From the NCBI GenBank assembly GCA_947561715.1, contig OX387197.1, positions 6,879,001-6,943,000 of the forward strand: a DNA stretch of 64,000 nucleotides. Reading direction: 5' to 3'. A model generated the notes under the pieces. It was given only the letters and a program-made list of their open reading frames with translations, did not search any database and was not told where the DNA came from. Source of the DNA: Ascidia mentula (taxonomy: Eukaryota > Chordata > Ascidiacea > Phlebobranchia > Ascidiidae). This document shows positions 13,754 through 26,648 of this stretch, piece by piece; positions within the stretch are counted from its first letter, which is position 1, and each line of letters opens with the position of its first letter. The position numbers and the translations under genes were made by a program.

Positions 13754-16700
13754 TTAAGGAACCGGCAGGGGCTCGTCCATTTCAACGTCCCGACATTCGG
13801 CGCCTTGTAGCTGTTTGCGGATTTCTTGGGTTATAAGAGGGTGTGTTCGATGTTTCAGAAGTTCCAGAAGTCCTTCCCTCTGTTCGCTGGAAATGTCGCT
13901 CCTGGAAAATGTGAAAAACAGGGATTACAAGCAGCCATTTTTACATTTTGTTGCAAGTTCCTGCATGTGATCATGTTATAACAGGTGTAGGCAGAATTTC
14001 TGACTCGCAGGCCAGGGTTATCTAAAATTTGACGGCCGAGACAAAGTGAGTAGAAAGTGGACAAAGAGATGTTTACACTTCTGGTTATAAACTAACCTGT
14101 TTACAACAATAATTACTTTTAATTATTTAGTCTGACCGAAAAAGAAAAAAATGTGCAAAAAATTACATTCAACTACAGTTCAAACAATTTTCTTAAGTGA
14201 CACTATTTTAAATCTACTCCTGAAGGGCCAGATTAAAAGTCCCAATGGGCCAGATTTGGACCTGTAGGCCACAGTTTGCCCACGTCAGTGTTATAGCCTA
14301 TAAAGCTTATAATGTCATTTACACTCCACGATACGTTCGAATAAAGTAAATAAAAGAATGAAAAGATAGAGTGAACAATTTAACGATATTTGCTGGCAGC
14401 GCTGTTACAACACAGCGTTTTCTGTTCTACGTTGTAAGTGTGATCCTCCGGATTACAATTTGTGATAGTATAGCTTGTGTATTTATCATATACGTTTACT
14501 GTGGTGCTGGGTTTTTTTTTTCACTAAAAAATTTCTGTCAAATGACCGAAATGCCAGCAAAAATTTAGGACATTTTCAATTTATTTTGGTCATTTACGTC
14601 ATAATACTTTCGTTCGCAAAAATGTAAGCAACTTGAATAATCTACCAGCCAATTTCCTTTGGGACATTGTGTCCAAAATGGCTTTTATTTTTTGTGACAT
14701 TTCTAAAAAAATTGGGTCAATGACAGACAAATGACACAAAAAAAAACCCAGCTGTGGTGCATCTGCGGGGGATATTTTTATTTTTTTGGAGCAAAGCAAA
14801 AATACATTGCAAATCGGTCATTGCAACAAAAGACCTAGAAACACACCTGTAAGTTTCTGCAAACGTAAGAAAACACTGGTGCCAGAGAACCGGTAGAGGG
14901 CGGTGTTCGGAGCGAAAACTCAAAAAGTGAAAAACCTGTGAAAATAATTTCTTACATAAAATGTTTTTTTTTATACACAAAACATTCGGCTAATGTTGCT
15001 CAGGACTGGCATAAACAATTGTAATAAATTACCGCCTAATTGAAAGTCACTTACGAGCGCGTCTATGACACGAAACGGTAGGGCGTACTTCTTTGAAATG
15101 AGAATTCGAAGAAAAATGCTGTTTGCGCCACTGTAATGCATCTCCGCCATCTTCAGCATCGCAGCGCTGTAGAAGAAAAAGATAAATATAGTTGGTGCGT
15201 GTTTGGCAGCAAAATGCAAATAGATCTGAACAGAAACCGATGCTCGTGCAACATGCGCGATTTAACGGCATGATAAAATTGGTATAAATACCAGGTATCC
15301 TAAACTGTTAAGAACCAGAAGTTACGCATTAAAAAAATGCTATGTTTAGCAGTTTTTCCACAAAAGAATTTTTATTGTTACCCAAAATGCTTGTATTCGT
15401 GACCTTACCACTTTTAACCTTTAAATGCCGCAGTATTTCGATCTTTACCAAAAGATTTTTGAAGGATTAGCTACACCAAAGAAATCCTCTGGGGGCCAAC
15501 AGCCTCACATATAAGCGTCTTTTTACCTTGCGTGTAGAACTGGTATGGAGCATTTCGCCATCACACTTGCTATGATGGTTGCCTCTCGTAAAGTACAGGT
15601 GCCCTCCTCACACAAGGGTAGCAATATGCCTTTAAAGAAAGCTGCGGGCTTAAATAAAGCCTTTTTAAGTGCCTGAAAAGATAAAAATGTTGCAATGAAG
15701 AGTTGTTTTTCTGTGTGTGTTTGTCAGTCAATCTCAACAAACTTTTCAACATGGCAGAACAAAACATTGCCATTTAAACACACTATTTAAAAAGAAATAA
15801 TAAAACTTTTTAACTGCCTACCATAAACAAATGAAAGTTAAGCCTTTTGAAGTATTGTATGTCATCTCGAACTCGGGGCAAAAGAACAAGAAAGAGGAAC
15901 CTCTGTGTCATGTGCACATTCATATTTGAGACAAATATTCTTGTCGCCTAAAACGAAGGCATTTGAATTTATATTCAACACTTTTAACATCATAGTAACC
16001 GTGATAGAAATCTGTTGTTATTTACTGGCAGGTGGACATAGCAAAAAATAGTTTGTAAACCTTAAATCAATAGAGAGAAACTCTAAATATCATGAATAGT
16101 CACTGTCTGTACAACACTGTTTTTGACATAAAATCATTATTAGTGAAAATTTATGATATTGGAGATCCTCAAAAGTTTGCAGGCAGCACCCGACAGACAA
16201 AGTTATTTAAAGTCTTTATATTTGATGGTCAGTTAGTGACATGTTATTGATGTTTGTTTTTAACTGCAATGCTTTTAATGATACCGATGATTTCTAGAAA
16301 GGCAAAATACATTTATCAAATGAGGGCCTTGTTGTAAGACATAAGGTTTTATATGCAAACCGCTTACATTACTAAAGAGTAATTCAATTAATACACAATA
16401 ATGATATTATCAATTATTAACAATCGAAGCAACACCATATTAACAATACAAACATGATTCTGTTCACTGCCTGGTTGAAATGTTATAATGTGTAATTAAG
16501 ATGCAAATAACAGTATCTTATAATAACAAAATAATTATGATGATAAATAACATGTATATACCTGGTACATGGCAGCAGCACTCCAGCTGTCAGGCTCAGT
16601 GACATAGAGAATTTCTTCCCAGTTTCGCAAATGGGGAATGACCTGTGAAATTAGGGCCATGGTTAAGAAGTTGACAAACAGTTCACACTGGATTAGGTTT

Positions 16701-17985
16701 GACTGCACACACTTTAAATGCTTTGGGCAACTTTCCAGATCTGTATTTTTGAAGGATGGTCCTGACATCTTTGTACACCTCAACAATGCGGGGATCCATG
16801 TCGGGCATCTGTTTCTCGACATCGGGCATCAACGATGACACATCACTTTGCTTTTCTTAGAAAACAATAAAACCACATCTTCAATACAAAATACCAAATG
16901 ACACTTCCGTAAAAAAAACATTTACAATTTTGGCATTTTTAAAATTGAATTGACTTTTATGTGATTGTACAAACAAGCACTGTTTAATAAAATAAAGCTA
17001 AACTTAAATTTTAGAATAAGATAGTTGGCATGTAGCAACAAAGTAAGTCAATAATAATAACTATCCAAAATTAGAACTGTAGCAAACCATTCAACTTGTC
17101 CATTATAATGTCTGCTAGGGTCCTCCTGGATGGTGGATTAGGATTCATAAAGGTTTCCAGAAGCTTTTCATCTTCTTCCTCCACTACAACCTCTTCTACG
17201 AACCCGCCTCGCTCTGCAGCATCAACTAGTGATGGCCATTCACTCTCGTCATCTGAACTTTCGCCATCTTCCTGAAATAAAAACATGTGAAAGGTGACGC
17301 TGCAGCACAATAGGGTATAAATATAAACAAAAGGAAAAAAAGTATATAACAGGTTACAAAACAACTGAATAATCACAGTTTTTGTTCGCCATCAACAATA
17401 ACTAAAACATCACAGTGCATAGCACCGATAATACTGATAAGTATTTCAATGTGATGAATATTTACCAGTTTTCCAGGCTGGGAAAGTTTTATAGGTTGTT
17501 TTGCAATAGGTTGATACACACCATCAAACTCATCTTGTTGTTTTCTAGCAGCCTCCAAAATCTTTCTGGTCAATTTGTCATCAACAAACTCACTCTCTTC
17601 CTATAAAAATATACATGACAGAAGTTGCAGCAGAATAGCAAATAGTTCGAGATACTGTAACCACTACAGAGAATCAAAGATTCTAACAGAAAGAAGCCAG
17701 GTAGCTGCGTCTTGCGTTGGGTAAAAGGAATTAGTAGAATGTCTTACCTTATTTTCAAATATTTCTCCTTTGCAAAGTATGTTACAAATCAATACATGAT
17801 ACTATAATGTATATTGGTGAATGTACCGCAGTACGTACCTGACGTTGTCTGTCTTTAGATTTTCGGTTTGGATGATCGTTCAAGTCGTCCGTTGTCACAA
17901 TTGCTTGGGCTAAATCGGATTTGTGTTTGTTAGAGGCCGGCCCTGCAGCTGATGCTCTGTTTTTTGCCTTTTTTATTTTGCCCAT
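13754..17985 (-). CDS. BYSL: Bystin (Enp1-like), 40S ribosome biogenesis factor
   Basis: Bystin/Enp1 binds 20S pre-rRNA in late pre-40S particles and is needed for small-subunit maturation in nucleolus and cytoplasm. Exons (minus order): 17839-17985, 17466-17600, 17088-17271, 16713-16855, 16562-16642, 15822-15947, 15527-15672, 15055-15166, 14847-14935, 13754-13901. They join in frame to about 436 residues, essentially the human length. Recognisable blocks are [108 protein letters not shown] and [12 protein letters not shown]. The start MGKIKKAKN gives the basic N-terminus typical of the family. The first two exons are the least conserved. Identification is firm. Confidence 0.96.
14499..14765. 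repeat. Inverted-repeat element in a bystin intron
   Basis: The left end (TGGTGCTGGG followed by a T-run) is mirrored at the right end by an A-run, CCCAGCTGTGGTGCA. Inner sequence (TCAAATGACC versus GACAAATGACA) adds weaker complementarity. It is probably a MITE of about 265 bp. No transposase is present. Confidence 0.4.
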
Positions 17986-18169
17986 ACCAAGTTTTAGGTG
18001 TTTCCTGGGACGAGTTTACACTACTAACGTAAGTTTGTGACACACAAGTTTTACATATTTTCCCATTTTACACATGTGAGCTTTATGTCCCATGAGCGCT
18101 GGTGTATATTTTGTAATTTTTTTATGGAACCGCGAATCATGTTCTGTCAAAATTGTAAACTATTAAAAC

Positions 18170-18199
18170 CATAGCGCCCTCTATGACGAGGGCGCTATG
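18170..18199. repeat. Short palindrome with 12-bp arms
   Basis: CATAGCGCCCTC at 18170-18181 is the exact reverse complement of 18188-18199, with a 6-bp spacer. It lies about 185 bp upstream of the bystin start codon. Confidence 0.8.
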
Positions 18200-18240
18200 A
18201 TTAAAACAGTTGATAAGCAAAGTGGAGCCAATAATATGAA

Positions 18241-18316
18241 TTGGCCGTTTGGTCAGCAAAGTCGTCTGATAGTCACACCAGCTGCACTGATGAGACCTTA
18301 TGTCTGCAGCTTACAT
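18241..18316. repeat. Dispersed TIR-element copy (family A), internally deleted
   Basis: It matches the 20740-20863 copy closely over GTTTGGTCAGCAAAGTCGTC and CACCAGCTGCACTGATGAGA. It then skips about 20 bp to the shared end TGTCTGCAGCTTACA. The left terminus is missing or diverged. Confidence 0.65.
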
Positions 18317-19521
18317 TATTAAAACAGTTGTTGACAAATTCTACCATCAGTCATCCAACCAAATAAAAAAACTCGAATATTCAATTCATAAAATCTGACG
18401 CTAAACGACCTGGCACTTACATAGATATTGACCAGGTTTTAACACAACGAATTTATTATACTGGTTTGGGCGAACAAACAGTGCATTACGCAGGCTAGCT
18501 AGCACACATGTACTATGGACCATGCCTTGACGCAAATGTCTGTCTGCGAATTGCTGGTGTCAAAACATAAAAGCGCACAAAAAGAAAACAGCCGTGGAAG
18601 TCGAATGACGGGTTATTGCAACAAGTTTAGATGTGTAAGCCCGCAAAAGCAAAGCACAACAGCGAAACAGTAAAACGGCAAGCCAAGAATAACATCTGTG
18701 AAGAATAAAGTCATTTCATGTAAGGCAGCTTTCATTCTGGGTGCCGTTGCGATAGATTCGACAGGAAAAAAGCTGGCAAAGGAATAACCGAATGAAAACC
18801 AGCGCAAATAAAAACTTGTCCCAACATAAACGATATGACATTCCCTCAACAAGCGCCCTTTGTACAAAACAATATTATTGATTAACATTAGTACGAGAAG
18901 GGACTCGTTGTAAAATTTACTGTATCGTGTTGTGAGTAGTGTGAACGATGGGTCGAACTTTGTAATTTCGCACGCACTATGATGTTTTTTATATATTCAC
19001 ACACAAGACAAATTAAGATATTTAATGGATTTGAAAGCTGAAAATCCATTGCGCACACTTAAGGCAATAATATTCGGACTACGCAAAACTACGTTAGAAA
19101 ATCACATACACTCTAAACCAGCCACAAAATTATAGCCAACAGTCATTCACTGAACTTTTCAGGCTTCAGAAAACACGCCGGACTCTAGATAAAACTTGTG
19201 GATCGGTAGGTGCTGATTTTCATCCATGGATTTAATACTGAAACGTTGGCGCTGAAAGTTTTTCCAATAAGACAGACAGGAAAAGGGCTGTTGTGCAAAA
19301 AACAAATATTTATAATTCAAAGCTAATACGCTTTGTTGCGTTGTACATATATTTTGAATGCGCGGACAAGATAGGTTTTTCGCAGCGTAAAATATCACCA
19401 CAAAAGCTGCGATGCCCACACTATATAACGACTTAATTAACCTCAGATGTGAGAAGAACCAATTTTGTTATCCTCTGGCCCGGCGCACGAACACCATATC
19501 ACATTTCTTGCACAAAATCAT

Positions 19522-22500
19522 TCACTGGGCAGGTATCTCGCCGTTGCCATGCCTCATTCTTAATCCGTCCGGTTCGTCGGAATCTTCCAACAAAACCGAC
19601 TGTGCTTCATTATCGAGGCGTGTTTGTCCGTTCTCGCTCTCTTCCTCGCCCTCATCCGACGACGTCGTGTAGTTGTCGGATGCGAGCTCGGGTTGCTCGA
19701 TTTCGATTTCTTCGCAGGAGAGATTGAAGCGGACTCGTTTCACATGTTGGTGGTCGTGATTCTCGTCGTCGCATTCACCGTAGAGGTCGCCGAGCTCCTT
19801 CTGTTTCTCGCGGAGATACGACTCCTTGACCCGCATGCGTTTTAGTTGCCCGTCCCTGACAGGAAAAACACGGTTTACGGTCGGATTGGGATTTAGTTGG
19901 ATTCACGACAAAAACATTGGGAATATTGCGTTCGTTTTTTTACACGAGGTCACATATTTGAAAAGCCAGGTATTGGCGATGTTCATTATGTACGTATGAA
20001 AACCCCTGCTGAGTTGGTGCGGATTATTTAAAATTAACCAAACATAACACAAAATTTTATCGAGAAGATAAGCTTAAATCATATAAAATCCACATTTCCT
20101 AATGAAGAAAATAAACATTTACGGGAGCTGAAAAAAAACTACCAAACGTGTTTAATGTTGTGTTACATGCGATACATCCTTGTCTAACAATAGCGCAATC
20201 CCCACTCACCACACGCTGTCAACAAGCCCTCCTTTTCGAGCTATGACGGCCTTCACTCGCTCGGCAAATTGGACTGCTGTCTCGTCGGGTTCTCGTTTCA
20301 TGGCAGGTAAGTACCACACATCAGCTACGATCGCCCAGCTTGTCATTACCACCAACAAGTATTGCAACATGCTGTGTTTGGAGCTGTTCCAGAAGGCGTC
20401 CCCGAACCACGGATTGTACTGAAACCAAAACTGTGTGTTTTTAGATTGCAATTGTGTACGTAAGAGGTAGTTGGGCCGCAATTGTTTGGTTAAACATGTT
20501 GAAAAGCGTTTTTGGTTGGATTTTTGTTGTGATAAATAAGAGATGGGAAGCATTGAATTTACGTTGCTGTGATGTTTTACAATATAAATCCACAGAATCA
20601 GAACTGTATGTTGCTGTGAAAATACACGTTTACACAGCTTTCCAACACAAACATATTTGCATATTACTTAAACAAAGTTCAGCCCCATTGCTGTTCCATA
20701 AAGCGTGACAAAAAACGCAAGTTTAAGCAAACATAAATTGTGTAAGCTGCAGACAGATGGCGGACTTAGTCCGTTTGGTTAGCAAAGTCGTCTGAAAGTT
20801 ACACCAGCTGCACTGATGAGACCTTTCAGGTTGAAACAGTGGCCATCTGTCTGCAGCTTACACAAACGCAATTTGCCTAGCGTGTAATAAATTTCGCTCA
20901 TTTAGTGTTAAAAATTAGCGACATCAAATAAACCCCAACACAAATAAAAGGAATATTAAAAGGAGTGCTTACGAAATTGAAAGCTAGTGGAAAAGTTCAT
21001 CATTCGATGCCATTAAAACCAAACCAATAACGAACCTTAATTGCGACAGGGTAAATGGTAGTAGGGATCTCAAAGGATCCCTTCTTGAACATCATGACCG
21101 ACGTGTTGTTGATGCACGTTCCCTCGGGAAAGAGCAACACTGGGAAGTTGTTTAAGTCGCTCACATGCTCCATGATGCGTTTCGATACGAATTGGCGATC
21201 TCGAACTTCCGACCTCTCGAACCAAACGTGCTTCGTTGCTCGCGACATTATTCGCATGATTCCACCTGATGCAAAAAGCAGCGTTTTTGAATTGCATTTC
21301 TCCTGGCTTGTAAGTTTCACAAGCACCCCTTGCATGGCGATACCAGCTTTGGTATTTTGATCATTACAGGTTCACTGGCGTCGCAGCCAAAAGGCATGCA
21401 TTCCAAGCTGGATCTAAGTCCTATTTTTGACAAGTCTGTGTCTCGTGAACCTCTTGATAGATATTTGGTAGACGAGATCGCAAATTTAAAAGATTTCGAA
21501 GTGGGTCGACTTCAAGAGCAGAGCAAGGACATGCGTTGTTTCTGATTTATCCTGATGAGTCGAATTAATAGTTAGGCATGATGCAACAACGACTTGGCCT
21601 CAATTGCTGAGCGCTGAGTTAACTGAAGACTTTAAACCGTCATCAGAGTTATAACAGGGACAAGGAACGGTCATTAACTTTCCGCGCCGCTAAAACAATT
21701 AAATTCCGGCAATAAACGTGACATTAGGTACCTGCTAATTTATAAAGCTGCATGAATCGAACAACAAAACAAGGGTTTGTCCCGCTAGCCTGGGTTGTCA
21801 CGAAGTAGTATCGTGACAAAGTGAGTGTGGTTTGAGTGTTTTTGCTATGTTGCAAATGTACATTAAGCTTAACTGAATCCATGCGATTAGAAAACCGCCA
21901 CACATGAATAAACAAAGACTTTGTCCATTAACCCGCCTAAAACACAAAAAAATGTAGGGCACAGCAATCAAACATCATAGAGCGACTGTTCTAAATCGTA
22001 TCACCGCTATGATCGTATCATAGATACATCGACTTTGCCTTAAGTTTAAGTTAAAACCAATGCAAAAAGATTCTCCATAAAACGCAGACGTATTACCTTG
22101 CTTTTGCATAGCAACGCAGGATCGCCCCCACTGCGCAGGCCCTTCATATTTGGCGATCTTAGTATTTTGATCATAAGGTTCATCAACCACTTTCCCGACA
22201 AGTCGGAGCGAGATTCCATAAAAGGTACGTATATGTCAACAAACCTAAAAATCCGCCGTGAATCTGACCCAGAACGGCGTAGGGACGATCTTGCATTAGG
22301 ACTGCCGCATCAAGTGTGGTCGTGTGGTTGGCAACGCAAATGCCACCTGGACGGGGCATGTTCTCTCTGCGGATGACAACGTTTAAAAATTTAAAACTTT
22401 CTGTGTATACAGCTGTTAACTTGATGGTAGTGACAATGCAAAACATACGGTTGATCTTGAAGAGCATTGAAGCAAAATATTATTTTTTGTTTTTTAAGTA

Positions 22501-25500
22501 AAATGAGAAAATAGGCACGTTTTGTGCCACGCCTTAGAAGCCATCTATTGTTGAAATAAAATTTACATGCACTTGTAAATCTCTGTAACTATGTATATGT
22601 CAGTGCCAACAACGAACTGGTATCTTACCTGTTGTGGTAAGTTACAACAGCTGACAATGCACGACAAATTATCCTGAATCCCACAACATTCACATAATAA
22701 CCCATTTTCCTCTTGAAACTGAAACAGTAAAAGGTAGCATTGTGGTCCACACCTTTTTTAAAACGTTTTGTTTAAAGAACAACATTTAGGTCTTCTTTTT
22801 ATTGAACTGAATGTTCAACCAATTGGTTAACATCGAAGGATAAGATAATTACACACAAAAAGTAAAAACACTACTTGCATTTTTGCCAAATGCATATTAA
22901 ACATTTGGAAGCATTATTTGCCACCGGAAGTACCTCAAAGCCAGCTGTCTCAGATGGAAAAAGTTTGTATAAACAGCCTACCTTGAATCAGAAAGGGCAG
23001 CCAGAGGTAGCATGGTGCATAGAATCCAGGATAAGGCGAACACTGTGATTATCAGCCTAAAAACAAAAGGTGGTTTTGTTGTACTCAACTATCACTTCAA
23101 TCCAAAAGGATAAGGCAAAAATCTACACAATAGTTTCCAACAGAAAAGTTATAAAACATAAAAAACAATTTAAAACAATTAAAACAATAATAATATTACT
23201 CTTTTCATATCTGTTCAACTTAATTCATTTTGAACACATGAATGCCCCTCACCTGAGCGGGAATAGAATACAGTAGCGCAAAACAACGCCAGCAATCCAG
23301 AGAATTGACAAGCGAACACTGCAACAAGAAAATGAATGCTTTGTTTACAAAAATGAAATATGGATCCAGGGCAGCTTTTGAATTTTACACAAACAACATT
23401 CCTCAAAGTCACCCACTATACATTACTGTACATCATCATGCATTCTGTCATCAACAATAGCTTTCAACAAGGAAACTGTTCAGTAGAACATACTGTATTG
23501 TTTATATACAGTTGTTTCTTGCCTGTTAACATGTACAGACAAGTACGTTGTTTAATGTTGAATGTATTTAAAATTTTTAATGAATAAAATTTTGGGAGAA
23601 ACACACATTATGAATTAGTTTGATTGAATTTGTTCTGTTACGAAAGATTGACCTATTTTAGACTTGGTTTAGTGTCATCAACTGCAGACAATTGATTCAC
23701 TGAATACAAAAGAGTGGGTCACAGACAATACATGCCATGTTGTACCACACTCTTCAAAGTCAGCTGTCATTTAATTAATGTACAAAGACACAAGCTACAC
23801 CGTACTGGAATCAAACAATGTAACATAACCACTACAGATTCAACGGCTATTTGTATCTAAGGTGGTAAATTATAAATTATATTAAAATAATTTGATTTAA
23901 ATTATTTATGTACCAACAACAGAGTAAAATGTGATGCAATAATAATTATATTCATAATTATGCATCACATAAATCACCTCATTTGACCAACCAATTAGTT
24001 ATTTTTCACAGGTGTGTTCCTGCATTAGACAAAGTAATGCAAGTTGATATAATATATACATTTCTGGAGACAGAGTAAACAGAAAATATCTCCATAACAG
24101 ACCAAACATAAAGAATAAATAAAATTATTGCTTATTGGCTTACATGACCCACACTTTCTGTAAGACAAGATAAAAGGTGTAAAGTCTGCTAGAATAAGAA
24201 GTGCAAACAGGTGCATGCAAGACAGAACACATAAAAAGACATAACAGACACCATAACATAAAACATTCGGACTTGGACGCACTAACATCTACAGGCAAGT
24301 TCACAGATGCATAGAATTACCAAATGTCAGTGCTTTTTGAAGGGAGGCAGTTTGGCTTCCTGTGTGTGAGGTTTGTAAGCCAATCAGGAAATAATAACAT
24401 AAAAAAAACAAGTAAGAAAAGCAGTGTTGATCTGGTGCACAAAAAGTGACACATGCTTGACTCTATCGCACGACTTTTCTCCTCGGTGCAAATTTTACCA
24501 TGATAAAACACAAATGCAAATTTTGGAGTCACATATATACTGTGTTGATTGAGTAATACATAAATTTGAATTTACAGTTTTATGCAAATTGAAAGGAATC
24601 ATACGCACAAAGCAAAGTTTAGCAGCACATGCCTGGAAAACTATTGATTAAAGCAGTGCAAAATTATTCAATGTTATTTTATTCAGTTTTTGGCGAGTGG
24701 GTTTCTCTTAAGTGATGCAACCTACTTGTTTTTGACCTAAAATAACATAATTAAATGCAAAAAGTAACATTGCTATGTAATGAATTTATGGGAAAATTTT
24801 ACAAACAAGAATCACACATAGAGATCGTAGTTTTTTTGGCCTGGATTATCAACAAATTGTGCTCATGAACAATCCATCAAAATCATTACATAGCAATACA
24901 ATAGATGTTTTGTAACATAACCTTACCTGATGAAACGGTAGTGGAAATCGGTTCGTGTAAGCAGGTTCCATGATGGTAGTTCTGAGTAAAAATACAACTG
25001 CTGATATACAGGCTTAAAACTAATTAAATAAATGGTTATTTATATACAAATGCAATCAATATACTGATGGTATATGGCACACATGGTTTGTTGGTATGTT
25101 ACAAGAGAATCAATGTAATTGCTAATTTATAGGTACAACACAACAACAGATGTAGAAAATATAAAAATGTGCCACAAGACAACACTTACCTTCTGCTCTA
25201 AACCTTTTTGTCACTTCATCATCAATAACAGCCTGCAAATCATACAAATTATAAACAAAAATATAAATATTAACATGTGTATTGGTTAATCAATAAGTAT
25301 ATAAATGAATTGCAACAATGATCACATGAACTAGTTAAAAAAGATGCAAAGATTTCAACAGTCTGGTCAAATACAGACTATGTTTGGCTTAAACCACAAT
25401 ATTTGCTTGCAAGCAATAAACACTCCATTTTTTGCAAGCTCACAATGAGTACATTCAGTTATGCAACTTTGACATTAGAATAAAAGCAAAAGTTTATAAA

Positions 25501-26648
25501 TAGCATAATTTTGTGATGTAAGACCAGGGCACCCATGTTATTCTGTATTTGTTTGTGAGCAGAGGCACTCAGTGATGAAATATGCTGACTTGGGTGTCTG
25601 ATCAAAGGTCAAATAGGGAGGCAAACAGAGTTCCAACAGGTTTTCAGGTTTTGGTACTATGGCATTCACACAAAAACAGACTTAACATCCACCTATTTTT
25701 CAAAAAATTTACACAATCCTACAAAAATGTATTTTCTTGAAATCTATTTTTTAAAATTCTCTCACAACAAGCAATTTCAAAGTAAAGTCACATAGAAGCT
25801 TGTTGCATTGTAGTCGCTGCATGTAAACAATGTTACTTAACTAACAGTTCCACTACTGAGGTGAGGTATATATATATAAATAACAATTCTTACCTCAACT
25901 CCACTTTTGACGAGGTATATGACATCGGGCAATTGGAACTTTTTATGTGGTTCATTGACACAATCGTTCAGACTTCCAAGTCGGTTGATTGAATTTTCCT
26001 TTTCAATGATGTCTGAAATACACAATTCTATGTGAGAGCCTTGTTCTCTTCCGAGTCACATGCAACCATTACAAAATTAAATAACAGGATTGTTTGAGGA
26101 AAACTTACCATCTGAGATTAGCAAGTCTCCTTCTTTTTTCAGTCTTTGTGTTCCCCACTAAAAATAGAGTGTCTTAAAACTGGTAGGTAGGTAGTTCATG
26201 AGATCTTACTGACCAACTTGCCCAACAAAACTGACTTTATTTTGTGGTATGTGAAAAAAGTGCCATGTAGTTCTCGATGCACGAATGCAAATACAAACAA
26301 ATAAATGTAATTTTTATCATAAGTAACAAATACACCACTTCTTTTCATTCATTCATAATTTTCAATGCACACTTCTCAGTGATGCAGCCATATTTTGTCA
26401 TTTCATATGTATAAAGTAAAAACCCATATATAAAAAATGTAAAATAATGTGTCATTGGAGATCGAAAGCAGGCAATAGCTGTTGTGCATTCTCACCTCAA
26501 ATAGTCGCATCAACAGTCTGATGTAGCCTTTCCGAATACCAATTTCAATTCCCAGGCAAGCGGGTCCAACGACAAGCAGAAGCAACAGAAAGGCACCAAT
26601 TCCAAAAATTTTACATAAAATTTCAAAGGTCAAGACAAGACCCTCCAT
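19522..26648 (-). CDS. GPAT4: Glycerol-3-phosphate acyltransferase of the GPAT3/GPAT4 type
   Basis: Membrane sn-1 acyltransferase of the endoplasmic reticulum, expected to acylate glycerol-3-phosphate for glycerolipid and triacylglycerol synthesis. Exons: 26496-26648, 26109-26157, 25894-26012, 25190-25232, 24927-24981, 23253-23318, 22982-23056, 22629-22718, 22245-22366, 21036-21265, 20210-20418, 19522-19855; all phases close, giving 514 residues. There is an N-terminal hydrophobic segment (about 14-32) and two more before the catalytic core. Motif I is NHTTTLD (230-236), where the family consensus is NHxxxxD. HVWFERSEV follows, then FPEGTCINNTSVMMFKKGSF (from 303) and YPVAIK. The match through YNPWFGDAFWNSSK and FAERVKAVIARKGGLVD is close to vertebrate GPAT3/4. 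The C-terminus adds an acidic, Ser/Glu-rich tail. Whether it is GPAT3- or GPAT4-like cannot be settled by eye. Confidence 0.93.
20740..20863. mobile_element. 124-bp TIR element (family A), best preserved copy
   Basis: GTGTAAGCTGCAGACAGATG at the left end has its exact reverse complement at the right end, enclosing about 80 bp without coding capacity. This is a non-autonomous MITE structure. It sits in a GPAT intron, between the exons at 20210-20418 and 21036-21265. Confidence 0.8.

Larger units (their letters stand above)
17986..19521. other. Intergenic region between the bystin start and the GPAT stop
   Basis: It holds the bystin promoter side and the GPAT 3' UTR side, since both genes are on the minus strand. 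It also contains a short perfect-armed palindrome at 18170-18199 and a repeat copy at 18241-18316. The open frames at 18613-18888 and 19159-19419 show no recognisable domain or splice-consistent extension. Confidence 0.5.
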
